Source of the DNA: Streptomyces phaeochromogenes
Lineage (GTDB): Bacteria > Actinomycetota > Actinomycetes > Streptomycetales > Streptomycetaceae
NCBI RefSeq assembly: GCF_001418655.1
Contig: NZ_LIQZ01000087.1
Span: 62,001-126,000 of the forward strand
DNA: 64,000 nt
Direction: 5' to 3'
In this document: positions 31,509 through 39,292 of the stretch, piece by piece
Layout of the letters: each line of letters begins with the position of its first letter
Position numbering within the stretch: the first letter of the stretch is position 1
Made by a program: the position numbers and the translations under genes
Notes under the pieces: generated by a model
What the model saw: the letters and a program-made list of their open reading frames with translations, nothing else
Told to the model about the DNA's origin: nothing
Databases searched by the model: none

Positions 31509-33041
31509 GTGGACCTCTACTCCTCGGCCGGCGGTTCCTCGCCGGCGAGAGAGGACGACAAGCCGAGTCGCGAAGAGGTCCAGCAGCGGATCAGCAGCCT
31601 CTACGACCAAGCAGAGACCGTCAGCGGGAACTACAACGCGACCCGGGCGATGAGTTCGGGGCGCACGCGCGAGCGTGTGATGCCCGGATCCGACACCGGG
31701 CGTGGGCGCGCCGACACGGTTGCCGCCCCTGCTCCCGCTCTGAACGACCGCGCCAAGCAGTGGTTCGACGTGGGGCGTTCGCAACTGGGGCCCCTCATCC
31801 CCGCCGTGCTGCCGCCCGACAGGATGCCGGACCGCGACCAGGCCGCGACGCGGCCCAAGAGCCCCGGTGGCCGTTCGGGAGAACGGTCGCCCGACCGCTC
31901 GGGCGACCGCGCGCTGGAAGCGCCGAGCAAACCGCTCCTGGAGCTGACCGCCGGACCCGGCGCCGCGTCAACCGCCCGACCGGTGGCGGAGTTGACCGCA
32001 GGGCCCATCGCCGCGCTGCCCGCCGTGCCGCAGGCGCGCCAGGAGGCCACCGCGATCCTGCCCGCGATCGCCGCCGATCCGCGGCAGTCGCTGAAGACCT
32101 CCAAGCAGCGGAACCAGAGCAAGCTCGCGAAGGCCCGTGAACTGCTCTCCGCACACACTGCCCGGCGGAGCGCGCCGGTGGCGGCGATCGAGCCCCCGCC
32201 GGCGGAGACCGTCTGGGCCACCACCGAGGGGCAGGGCTACCGCCAGGCCGAGGCCGAATGGTGGCAGCCGCAGCAACAGTTCGAGCCGCAGCAGCAGTTG
32301 CAGCCACTGCAGCAGTCGCAGTCGGCCGGTTATTACGGCACACAAATGTCCGTCGACGCCCTGGGCGGCCCGGACCTGACGCTCGGCATGGGGCTGCCCG
32401 CTGCCCCGGCTCCGATTCCGACTCCGTCAATCGCTCCGGCTCCGGTACCGGCTCCTGCTCCTGTTCCGTCGATCGGCATGGACCTGCCCATGGGCCCGGA
32501 CCTCACGTTCGGTATGGCTCCGGCCATCGACGTCCGTACGCCGATGGGCACGGGCCTGCCCATCGGTTCGGACGGTGCCGCGAACCCGGGATACGGCGCA
32601 TCGAACCCCGGCTACGGCGCCGCGACCCCGGCATACAGCGGGGTGTCGACCCCGGGATACGCCGGATCGGCCCCCGGATACGGCGGAAAGGCGGCGACAG
32701 CCGTCGACTTCGCCCGTGGGCAGATCGGCAAGCCCTGTGTGTGGGGAGCGATGGGGCCGGGGTCGTACGACTGCTCCAGCCTCACGCAGGCGGCGTGGAA
32801 GGCGGCGGGGGTCGCACTCCCGCGTACCGTGAACGATCAGGCGGTCGCCGGCATGGCGGTCCCCCTCTCCGACATCCGTCTCGGCGACCTGGTCCTCTTC
32901 CACGGGCACGTCGGCCATGTCGGCATCTACAGCGGCAACGGCATGATGGTCCACGCGCCGAGCCCGGGGGCGGCCATCCGCGAGGAGTCGATCCACTGGG
33001 CCGGCGAGTCGGCGATCCACAGCGTGATCCGGCCTGCCTGA
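31509..33041 (+). CDS. NlpC/P60 cell-wall endopeptidase with long low-complexity linker (riboswitch controlled)
   Basis: A secreted-type peptidoglycan hydrolase, 510 residues from GTG 31509. An N-terminal helical region (KPSREEVQQRISSLYDQAETVSGNYN) precedes a long Ala/Pro/Gln-rich linker with a PQQQ tract and GY-rich repeats (NPGYGASNPGYGAATP). The C-terminal NlpC/P60 domain has the catalytic cysteine Cys422 in YDCSSLTQ and a histidine near 470 in GHVGIYSGNG. It should cut D-Glu-diaminopimelate-type stem bonds. The start is a problem: family N-termini and the ribosome site (31406-31411) point to 31422, where the codon is ATC, and the frame upstream of 31509 has no ATG, GTG, TTG or CTG. From 31509 there is no full signal peptide. 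A strong hairpin follows. Confidence 0.85.
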   Translation: MDLYSSAGGSSPAREDDKPSREEVQQRISSLYDQAETVSGNYNATRAMSSGRTRERVMPGSDTGRGRADTVAAPAPALNDRAKQWFDVGRSQLGPLIPAVLPPDRMPDRDQAATRPKSPGGRSGERSPDRSGDRALEAPSKPLLELTAGPGAASTARPVAELTAGPIAALPAVPQARQEATAILPAIAADPRQSLKTSKQRNQSKLAKARELLSAHTARRSAPVAAIEPPPAETVWATTEGQGYRQAEAEWWQPQQQFEPQQQLQPLQQSQSAGYYGTQMSVDALGGPDLTLGMGLPAAPAPIPTPSIAPAPVPAPAPVPSIGMDLPMGPDLTFGMAPAIDVRTPMGTGLPIGSDGAANPGYGASNPGYGAATPAYSGVSTPGYAGSAPGYGGKAATAVDFARGQIGKPCVWGAMGPGSYDCSSLTQAAWKAAGVALPRTVNDQAVAGMAVPLSDIRLGDLVLFHGHVGHVGIYSGNGMMVHAPSPGAAIREESIHWAGESAIHSVIRPA

Positions 33042-33049
33042 CCCTGACC

Positions 33050-33098
33050 CGGAGGCCGTATCGGTGGGCGCGCGAGGCGCCGCCCGATACGGCCTCCG
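33050..33098. terminator. Bidirectional hairpin terminator between convergent genes
   Basis: cggaggccgtatcgg (33050-33064) pairs perfectly over 15 bases with ccgatacggcctccg (33084-33098), with a 19-base loop. It lies 9 bases after the NlpC/P60 stop and 38 bases from the end of the opposite DUF4394 gene, so it can serve both. There is no T-run, as is usual in Streptomyces. Confidence 0.85.
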
Positions 33099-33135
33099 AT
33101 CGTCTCGTTCCGGAGACGGCAGGTCTGCGAAAGTG

Positions 33136-33996
33136 TCAGCTCATGTCGAGCGAGACGGCGACGTCGGTGATGGCTATGGGGAACTGGTCCACACTGGTCG
33201 TGGCTCCGGTGAGCACGTCGACGGTGTAGAACGTCGACGTCGAGGCACCGGCCGGGGTCAGGGTGGCGAAGGCCGTGTTCGAGATCGTCTTGCCGGCGCT
33301 CAGATCGCTGAAGATGTCGAAGCCCGCGTTGACACCGGCGTCGAAGCCCAGTGAGCCGGTCGGCACCAGCAGGCCGTTGGCGGGCGGCGACTGGATGACG
33401 ACCTGGTCCGAAGTCGTGTTGATGTCGAACAGCGTCGTCGCGGTGGCCGAGTTCAGGTCGTTGTTGGTGTAGGCGGCTCCCGTGACGCCGTGGGTCGTCG
33501 CCCCGTCCGTGGTCAGGGGGGTGTTCGTGGCGGTGCTGCTGTTGGCGAGGTTGTGCGCCAGGTTCTGACCGGTGTCACTGATGATCCGCAACCGGTCGGC
33601 CGCGGGGTTGAAGTCGACACCGAAGTTCGTGCCCTGCAGCGGAACACTGAGCTGCGAGACCTTGGTGACAAGCGGGTTCGGGACGGCGGGCGGGATCTGG
33701 ACCGTGTAGATGCCGCCCTTGTTGCCGACCAGGTACAACAGTCCGTTCTGTACGCGGAAGTCGAGCCCGACGACGGCGGTGTCGCCGACGAGCCCGTCGA
33801 TGCGCTTGAACCAGTTGAGCGTGCCGGGGTCGTCGGTGTTGAACGCGGCCATCAGCGTACCGTCGGCCGAGATGCCGAACGCCAGCAGACGGGGCGGCGC
33901 CGCGTGGCTGGTGCCCGGCGTCGCCACGACGAGTGCCGCCATGGCGGACGCGGCCGCGACCGCCGCGGCCATTCTCTTCTTGAGCCCTGCTTTCAT
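33136..33996 (-). CDS. Secreted DUF4394-family protein
   Basis: A 286-residue exported protein. A Sec signal peptide (MKAGLKKRMAAAVAAASAMAALVVATPGTSHA) ends near residue 32, and the mature part follows the DUF4394 pattern: repeated blade-like segments such as LLAFGISADGTLMAAFN, VVGLDFRVQNGLLYLVG, GVDFNPAADRLRIISDTGQN and GFDIFSDLSAGK. This suggests a beta-propeller-like extracellular protein of unknown role. It is convergent with the NlpC/P60 gene. Confidence 0.88.
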   Translation of the reverse strand: MKAGLKKRMAAAVAAASAMAALVVATPGTSHAAPPRLLAFGISADGTLMAAFNTDDPGTLNWFKRIDGLVGDTAVVGLDFRVQNGLLYLVGNKGGIYTVQIPPAVPNPLVTKVSQLSVPLQGTNFGVDFNPAADRLRIISDTGQNLAHNLANSSTATNTPLTTDGATTHGVTGAAYTNNDLNSATATTLFDINTTSDQVVIQSPPANGLLVPTGSLGFDAGVNAGFDIFSDLSAGKTISNTAFATLTPAGASTSTFYTVDVLTGATTSVDQFPIAITDVAVSLDMS

Positions 33997-34187
33997 CGCT
34001 ACTTCCCTCTCGGTCGGCGTGAGCTTGAGCGTGGATGTGAGCGCGAGCGTGTGCTGTGTCAGAGGTGTTGCCGCCTGGTCCGTCAGGCCGGATCGACAGG
34101 CGGCGACGGCAAGCTATGGGGCAGGACTGGACATCCACTGGACGGTGGTTGAACGGCGGATCGGCCGCTCGGCGGGGCTCCGCGGGC

Positions 34188-37100
34188 TCACGGCCCCGAA
34201 GTGGTCGACGACGCGGTGGCTGGCACCCACGGCCCCAGGGCCCGGCGGGCGCGCTCGACGCCTGCATGCGCTCGTGCCAGCTGGTCGTGTTCACCGGTGA
34301 CGGACGCGACCGTCGCCGCGGTGGAGTGGTGGTCGAGCGCCTCGTCGTGACGGCCGCTGCCGTACAGCGCCTCGGCGAGGCCGTTGAGCGCCGACGCCTC
34401 GCCGTAGCCCTCACCGTTCTCACGGAACAGTTCGAGGGCCCGCCGCTGACAGGCGACGGCGGCCACGAACTCGCCCTGCCCCAGCCGGATTTCGCCGAGC
34501 CCGGACAGCGCGTACGCCTCTCCGCCGTGGTGCCCCAACTGCCGGAAGAGCGTGAGGGCTTGCTCCTGGCACTCGGCCGCGGACTCCGAACGGCCCAGCC
34601 TCAGAAGGGCGTTGCCGAGGTGGGAGAGGGTGCGGGCGCGGCCGATCCGGTCACCGGTCAGATCGTGCAGGGCGAGGGCGTGCCGTTGGTGGTCGGCCGC
34701 CTGCCCGTACTCGCCCAGCCGCAGACAGACATTGCCGAGGTTCGTGAGGGTGCGCGCCTGGCCCACCTGGTCGCCGGTCTCCCGGTAGAGGGCGAGGGCC
34801 TGTTGATGGTCGTGCGCGGCGTCGCGGAGGCTGCCCAGCCGCCAGTGGACGTTGCCGAGGTTGGACAGGGTTCTGGCGCGCCCCGCCCGGTCGCCCGTCC
34901 GGCGGTGCAGTTCGAGGGCCCGTACGAGATGGTCCTCGGCCGATCCCGCGTCGGCGAGCCGCCAGTGGACGACCCCGAGGTTGGTCAGCGCGTGGGCCTG
35001 TCCGCCCAGGTCGCCGATCGTCTCGGCGGCCCGCAGGGCGTGGCGGTGGATCTCCAGCGCCTCGGTGTGGTGACCGGAGTCGAGGTGGCGGAACAGGAGG
35101 GCCGCCAGGCGGACGGCGTGCCGGGGGCTGCCGCGGTCCGCGGCCACCGCGCAGACGGCGGCCAGTGTCGGCCGCTCGGCGTCCAGCCAGGCCCGTGCCA
35201 CGTCCGCGTCGCCGAGGGCCGGCGAGACATGGACGGTGGCCGCGACCGCGGGCCTGTGGTGCCGCTCGGCCGGGTAGAGCGTGTCCATGGCCGCCGCGGC
35301 CGTGCCGAGGTAGTGGTCGAAGAGACGGACCAGCGCGGCCTGCCGTTCGGCCTCGGAGTCATGCGTACGGGTCAGGCGGTACGCGTAGGCACGCAGCAGG
35401 TCGTGCGTGCCGAACCGGCCCGGCCGGGCGGGCTGAAGGAGGTGGGCACGGGCCAGCAACGCCAGGGTCCCGGCGGCGTGGACCGGACCCTCACCGGGGC
35501 CCGCGGGCTCATCGCCTGGTACGGCGTCTGGCATGTGGGCCAGCACGTGCTCTGGTGTGTGGGCCGACGTCCGACCCGGCATGTGCTCTGGTGTGTGGGC
35601 CGGTGTCCGTCCCGGCCCGCGCTCCGGCATGTGAGCCGGTGTCCGGCCCGGCACCTGTACCCGCTCCGGCGTGTGGCGTGGCACGCTGCCCGGCACCTGG
35701 CCCGACGAGGCGCCAGGCACGTGCCCGGGTCTCTCGTCCCGCGCGGCGTCCGGCGCACGGGGCGGCCCTTCGCCCGGCGCATGGGTTGGCCCTTCGCTCG
35801 GCGCAGGGGTCGGCACATGGGTCGGCCCCTCGCCCGGCACCCGGACCGTCGCTTCGTCCGGCGTTTCGCCGATCAGCGCCGCGACCGCATGGGCGTCCGC
35901 CTCCGGTCCGGGGTGCAGGCTCAGCAGGCGGAAGGTGCGGGCGGCCGGGGCGGGGAGGCGCTCGTACGACCAGGAGAACACCGCCTCCACCGCCGCGCGC
36001 CGGTCGCCGCCCGCGTCCAGGAGATCGAGCCGCCGATGCTGGTCGGCCAGTTCCGCCACCAGGTCCGCCAGTCGCGACGACGGGTGGGCGACGGCGAGTT
36101 CGGCCGCGACCCGGAGCGCCAGCGGGAGACGCGCGCACTGTTCGGCCAGGGCGGCGGCAGGACCCGGCTCGGTGTCGACGCGCGTACCGACGAGTGCGCG
36201 CAGCAGGGCGACCGCGTCGGGCGGCGGGAGGGGGCCCAGACCGATACGGCGGGCGCCGTGCAGGGCCACCAGTCCCGCGAGGCTGTCCCGGCTGGTGACC
36301 ACGACCGAACAGGCCGGCGAGCCGGGAAGCAGCGGGCGGACCTGCTCCTCGGACAGGGCGTTGTCCAGGACCAACAGCATGCGCCGGTCGGCCAGTTCGG
36401 TCCGGAACCGGCTCGCGCGGTCGTCCACGTCGAGCGGGACCGCGTCACCGGGGACCCCGAGCACGGTGAGGAACCGAGTCAGGGCGTCGCCGGGAGGCAT
36501 GGGGCGGTCCGGGTCGTAGCCGCGCAGGTTGACGTAGAGCTGGCCGTCGGGGAACCGGTGCCGTGTGCGGTGCGCCCAGTGCACGGCCAGCGCGGTCTTC
36601 CCCACCCCGGCAGTGCCGGAGACGACCGACACGGCCCCGGCCGTCGGGCTGTCCGCCGCCGCGGCCAGCAGCCGGTCCAGTGCGGACAGTTCGGGGTCAC
36701 GGCCCGCGAAGTCGGGTACGTCCGCGGGGAGTTGCGCGGGTAATCGGTGCGCCGAAGGCGGGTACGGGGGTACGTGGGCGGGCACCTGCGCGGGCAACTC
36801 GCCAGGACCCTCGGCCGTGTTGCCGGCGGGAGCGTGCCCGGTCCCGCGAGCGGAGAGCCGGGTGCGGCGGCGCAGCAGGGCGGCATACGCCTCGGCCAGC
36901 GCGGGGCCGGGGTCGACGCCGAGTTCGTCGGCCAGCCGACGGCGGCTCCGCCGGTAGACGGCGACCGCCTGGTCGCGTCGACCGACGGCCTCGTACGCCC
37001 GGACGAGCCGGGCCTGGGCGTCCTCGTCCAGCGGCTGCGCGACCGCGGCCTCCTCCAGGACGGGCAGCGCGTCGGCGCTCCTGCCCGCCGCGATCATGGC

Positions 37101-37619
37101 CTCGCCGTACTGGGCGACCGCCCCGCGACGTTCCTCCGCCAGCGCGACGACCACCGGATGCGCGGAGAGGAAGGGCAGGTCCGCGAGGGGCGGTTGCTGC
37201 CACAGCCCGAGCGCGTCGGCGAGCAGTGCGGCGGCCCGCTCCTGGCCGCCGCCCCGCCCGTCCCGTCGTACGGTCACCGCCCCGGCGACCAGGTCCCTGA
37301 AGCGCAGCAGGTCGATGGCGTCGTACGGGACGCGCAGCGCGTAGCCGTCGCCGAGCCGGGGGAGCAGCGCACTTCGGGCGCGTGGTGGCCGGTCGGGCTC
37401 CAGCAGGTGGCGCAGGTGCTTGATGTGGGTCTGGACGACGTTCGACGCGGTCGCCGGCGGGTGCTCGCCCCACAGCGCGTCCGCGAGTCCGAAGAACGGC
37501 AGTTGCTGTCCACGGGACACGGCGAGCAGGGCGAGTACCGCGCGGCGCTGGGGCGAACCGAGGTCGAGGCGGGTGCCGTTCCGCCAGGCGCAGACCGGCC
37601 CGAGTACCTGAATGCGCAT
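34188..37619 (-). CDS. AfsR-type SARP regulator (DNA-binding, BTAD, NB-ARC, TPR) with a repetitive Pro/His-rich insert
   Basis: A 1143-residue AfsR-like regulator. Order: OmpR-type winged helix (1-95), BTAD (100-260), a Pro-rich linker, NB-ARC ATPase (P-loop GTAGVGKTA near 340; LLVLDNA; winged helix near 560), then six or more TPRs of the type ALTNLGVVHWRLADAGSAEDHLVRAL (840-1080). AfsR-type proteins activate secondary-metabolism genes in response to ATP/ADP state and phosphorylation. Between NB-ARC and TPR (about residues 590-712) sits a 120-residue insert rich in Pro, His, Gly and Glu, with 12-residue repeats such as PGRTPAHTPEHM, absent from typical members. ATG 37619 fits the family start (MRIQVLGPV). 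No clear target cluster is adjacent. Confidence 0.9.
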   Translation of the reverse strand: MRIQVLGPVCAWRNGTRLDLGSPQRRAVLALLAVSRGQQLPFFGLADALWGEHPPATASNVVQTHIKHLRHLLEPDRPPRARSALLPRLGDGYALRVPYDAIDLLRFRDLVAGAVTVRRDGRGGGQERAAALLADALGLWQQPPLADLPFLSAHPVVVALAEERRGAVAQYGEAMIAAGRSADALPVLEEAAVAQPLDEDAQARLVRAYEAVGRRDQAVAVYRRSRRRLADELGVDPGPALAEAYAALLRRRTRLSARGTGHAPAGNTAEGPGELPAQVPAHVPPYPPSAHRLPAQLPADVPDFAGRDPELSALDRLLAAAADSPTAGAVSVVSGTAGVGKTALAVHWAHRTRHRFPDGQLYVNLRGYDPDRPMPPGDALTRFLTVLGVPGDAVPLDVDDRASRFRTELADRRMLLVLDNALSEEQVRPLLPGSPACSVVVTSRDSLAGLVALHGARRIGLGPLPPPDAVALLRALVGTRVDTEPGPAAALAEQCARLPLALRVAAELAVAHPSSRLADLVAELADQHRRLDLLDAGGDRRAAVEAVFSWSYERLPAPAARTFRLLSLHPGPEADAHAVAALIGETPDEATVRVPGEGPTHVPTPAPSEGPTHAPGEGPPRAPDAARDERPGHVPGASSGQVPGSVPRHTPERVQVPGRTPAHMPERGPGRTPAHTPEHMPGRTSAHTPEHVLAHMPDAVPGDEPAGPGEGPVHAAGTLALLARAHLLQPARPGRFGTHDLLRAYAYRLTRTHDSEAERQAALVRLFDHYLGTAAAAMDTLYPAERHHRPAVAATVHVSPALGDADVARAWLDAERPTLAAVCAVAADRGSPRHAVRLAALLFRHLDSGHHTEALEIHRHALRAAETIGDLGGQAHALTNLGVVHWRLADAGSAEDHLVRALELHRRTGDRAGRARTLSNLGNVHWRLGSLRDAAHDHQQALALYRETGDQVGQARTLTNLGNVCLRLGEYGQAADHQRHALALHDLTGDRIGRARTLSHLGNALLRLGRSESAAECQEQALTLFRQLGHHGGEAYALSGLGEIRLGQGEFVAAVACQRRALELFRENGEGYGEASALNGLAEALYGSGRHDEALDHHSTAATVASVTGEHDQLARAHAGVERARRALGPWVPATASSTTSGP
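35525..35670. repeat. 36-base in-frame minisatellite inside the AfsR-like gene
   Basis: Three or four imperfect 36-base units encode PGRTPAHMPERG, PGRTPAHTPEHM, PGRTSAHTPEHV and a decayed neighbour. Because the unit is a multiple of three, copy number can change without breaking the frame. Related but looser Pro-rich repeats continue to about 35850 (EGPTHVP, EGPTHAP). Confidence 0.8.
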
Positions 37620-37760
37620 GCGTCCCCCGCCCGCCGTTTTACAACTCCCTCACCATTCCCTTTCTCTATCCTCGTTTTCGGCATATCCGGAAGGCGTATT
37701 CAGGCCCACTGCCGCGCAGTTGTCACACCGGACCGTGGGCCGGCGCTCAGGGTTCCGCGC

Positions 37761-38486
37761 TCAACGCTCGTCGACGGAGAGGTCCGGGTGATCGCCGAGG
37801 CGTCGTACGTACTCCTCGATGTGGCGGTACGCGGCGAGCGTTCCGGCCGCGTCGAAGTGGTCGAGGTGGGTGAGTGTCACCCAGAGGTCCTTGTCCGCGG
37901 TGCTGAGCTCAGCGCCCAACACGTAGGGGTGTAGGGCGAGTTGACGGTCGAGCCGGTCCAGTGTGGACTCGCATGCCCCGTCGGCGAGCAGTCCGGCGAG
38001 GTCGCGGAGGATGTCGGGCGCGTGGTTGCTGACGACGCGTCCGCTCCAACGGTCGCACAGCGCGGGCGCGGTGAGCGGGCCGTCGTAGTGGTGCCAGGTC
38101 GCCTCGTAGGCGCCGCGCAGCGATGCGAAGGCCTCCGGCGTCTCGGCGGGGAGCTTCAGGACCGTGGTGGTGAGCGAACCCGTGAGGCCGAGCAGGTCGA
38201 GGACGACCGCTACGCGCCCCGAGTAGGGACAGGCCTCGGACAGGTACAGCTGATAGCGGTGCGGCGCAGGGTAGAAGCCGCCCGCGAGACCGACGCCGAT
38301 ACGGCCGCGGAAGCGCTGCGGACGGGCCGCCGGAGCGGGGACGGACGCGCCACCGGTGGTCGTGCCGCGGCCGGACGAGTGGGGGGAGGATGCGTGGGGG
38401 CCGGACGAGTGGGAGGCGGTCGCGCGGGAGGCCGTCGTGGTGAAGGTGTCAGTGCTGCTGGAACCGCGGGAAACTGTCTCGGGCAT
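37761..38486 (-). CDS. Glutathionyl-hydroquinone-reductase-like (Xi-class GST) thioredoxin-fold protein
   Basis: A 241-residue protein resembling the ECM4/YqjG branch of GST-fold enzymes. YQLYLSEACPYSGRVAVVLDLLGL gives the CPxx redox motif (CPYS) after a beta strand; NHAPDILRDL and LGAELSTADKDLWVTLTHLDHF match the C-terminal helical domain. The protein is shorter than YqjG (about 320), with a serine/threonine/histidine-rich first ~45 residues (SHSSGPHASSPHSSGRG). Actinobacteria use mycothiol, so the thiol partner may differ. ATG 38486 follows ctggag. A leader-peptide-like ORF of the HIDL..RV type ends 108 bases upstream on the same strand. Confidence 0.75.
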   Translation of the reverse strand: MPETVSRGSSSTDTFTTTASRATASHSSGPHASSPHSSGRGTTTGGASVPAPAARPQRFRGRIGVGLAGGFYPAPHRYQLYLSEACPYSGRVAVVLDLLGLTGSLTTTVLKLPAETPEAFASLRGAYEATWHHYDGPLTAPALCDRWSGRVVSNHAPDILRDLAGLLADGACESTLDRLDRQLALHPYVLGAELSTADKDLWVTLTHLDHFDAAGTLAAYRHIEEYVRRLGDHPDLSVDER

Positions 38487-38593
38487 GACTCTCCAGGGGG
38501 AACGCGGAGGCCCTGGCCGCCTCGTGGGCGCCAGTGGCGGAACGGAGTGACTGCGCTGCCGTACAGGTCCGGATCGGTCGGACGCGTAGCGGA

Positions 38594-38644
38594 TCAGTAA
38601 GCGCTGGAGACACGCGACAAATCGATGTGCAGGCGCCTCGTCAA
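38594..38644 (-). CDS. Putative leader peptide (HIDLSRVSSA type) upstream of the GST-like gene
   Basis: A 16-residue frame, MTRRLHIDLSRVSSAY, reads from TTG 38644 to TGA 38594 with AGGA just upstream. It matches the short actinomycete leader peptides that carry RRHIDL-x-RV-x-SA-C and precede sulfur-related genes. The usual terminal cysteine is tyrosine here (TAC for TGC, one base). The GST-like gene starts 108 bases downstream. The frame is too short to prove coding statistically; the motif match is the evidence. Confidence 0.6.
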   Translation of the reverse strand: MTRRLHIDLSRVSSAY

Positions 38645-39094
38645 GCCGTTCCTGGACAATTCCCACCGGTCCTGCCGTCGGGGCTCGCGAGACGCGAGAC
38701 CACGCTTGCCCCGCCGCTCCGGCGGAACCCGGTCGTCACCCGGGGCACCCCGTCGCGGTGGAAGGGTTGCCTGCCAGCGGGCCGGGGCCGATGACCGCAC
38801 GAACGGGGAATCCCCCGCACGACGGGCGCTGGCAATCGTGACCGTCTCCGTCAGTGTTGATGCGCTCAGCGTGACCGTCAAGACGGCGTCTCAACAACTG
38901 GGCATCCGGCCGCCGGACCGGGTTCGCACCTCGTGATGGGAAGCCTCCCGACAAGAACTCCCGATGGCAGGAAGAAAAGGCACAGCCGTACTGTTGTGGT
39001 CGTTGACGACGAGGCGGTGCCCGATCGAGGGCCCGCGAACGCGAGGTCGGCCGGACCCCTGGTCCGCCGAGCCGGAAGGGCGGAGGTGACGCAC
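38645..39094. other. Intergenic stretch between two divergent leader peptides
   Basis: About 450 bases with no convincing gene. It must hold the divergent promoters for the two leader-peptide units. I see no operator palindrome that stands out, and no Streptomyces ORF here has family-like content. Codon-position GC looks irregular compared with the neighbouring genes. Confidence 0.5.
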
Positions 39095-39217
39095 GTGCCA
39101 GCGCGAACCGTGTCCCGCCGCAGCGTCCCGAAGGCCGCCCCGCTCCATCGCGTACGCCTCTACTCCCGGCCGCACATCGACCTGCTGCGCGTTGCCGGCG
39201 CGCTCTGTTGCTCCTGA
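39095..39217 (+). CDS. Putative cysteine-type leader peptide (HIDLLRVAGALCCS) upstream of the flavin monooxygenases
   Basis: A 40-residue frame from GTG 39095, with GGAGG at 39082-39086, ends SRPHIDLLRVAGALCCS then TGA. The HIDL-x-RV-x-x-A-L-C ending is the signature of actinomycete leader peptides found before sulfate, sulfonate and cysteine genes; the paired cysteine codons just before the stop are suited to sensing cysteinyl-tRNA. A GTG at 39110 would give 35 residues. Downstream, gccctc-cgat-gagggc (39238-39253) can fold just before the first monooxygenase gene, a possible attenuator stem. Confidence 0.7.
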   Translation: MPARTVSRRSVPKAAPLHRVRLYSRPHIDLLRVAGALCCS

Positions 39218-39292
39218 CCTGTATCCCACGCGGTCGCGCCCTCCGATGAGGGCCGGCCTTCTCGTACGGTCGATCAGGAAGGCACACCTCTC

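Noticed and set aside
31262-32140. A 292-codon plus-strand frame overlapping the riboswitch and the NlpC/P60 gene
   Set aside because: It begins inside the riboswitch, is arginine-rich, and overlaps a gene with a catalytic domain in another frame.
34056-36743. An 895-codon open frame on the plus strand opposite the AfsR-like gene
   Set aside because: It is a high-GC shadow of the minus-strand gene: no domain, arginine/valine-rich composition, and the minus-strand product has full SARP, NB-ARC and TPR content.
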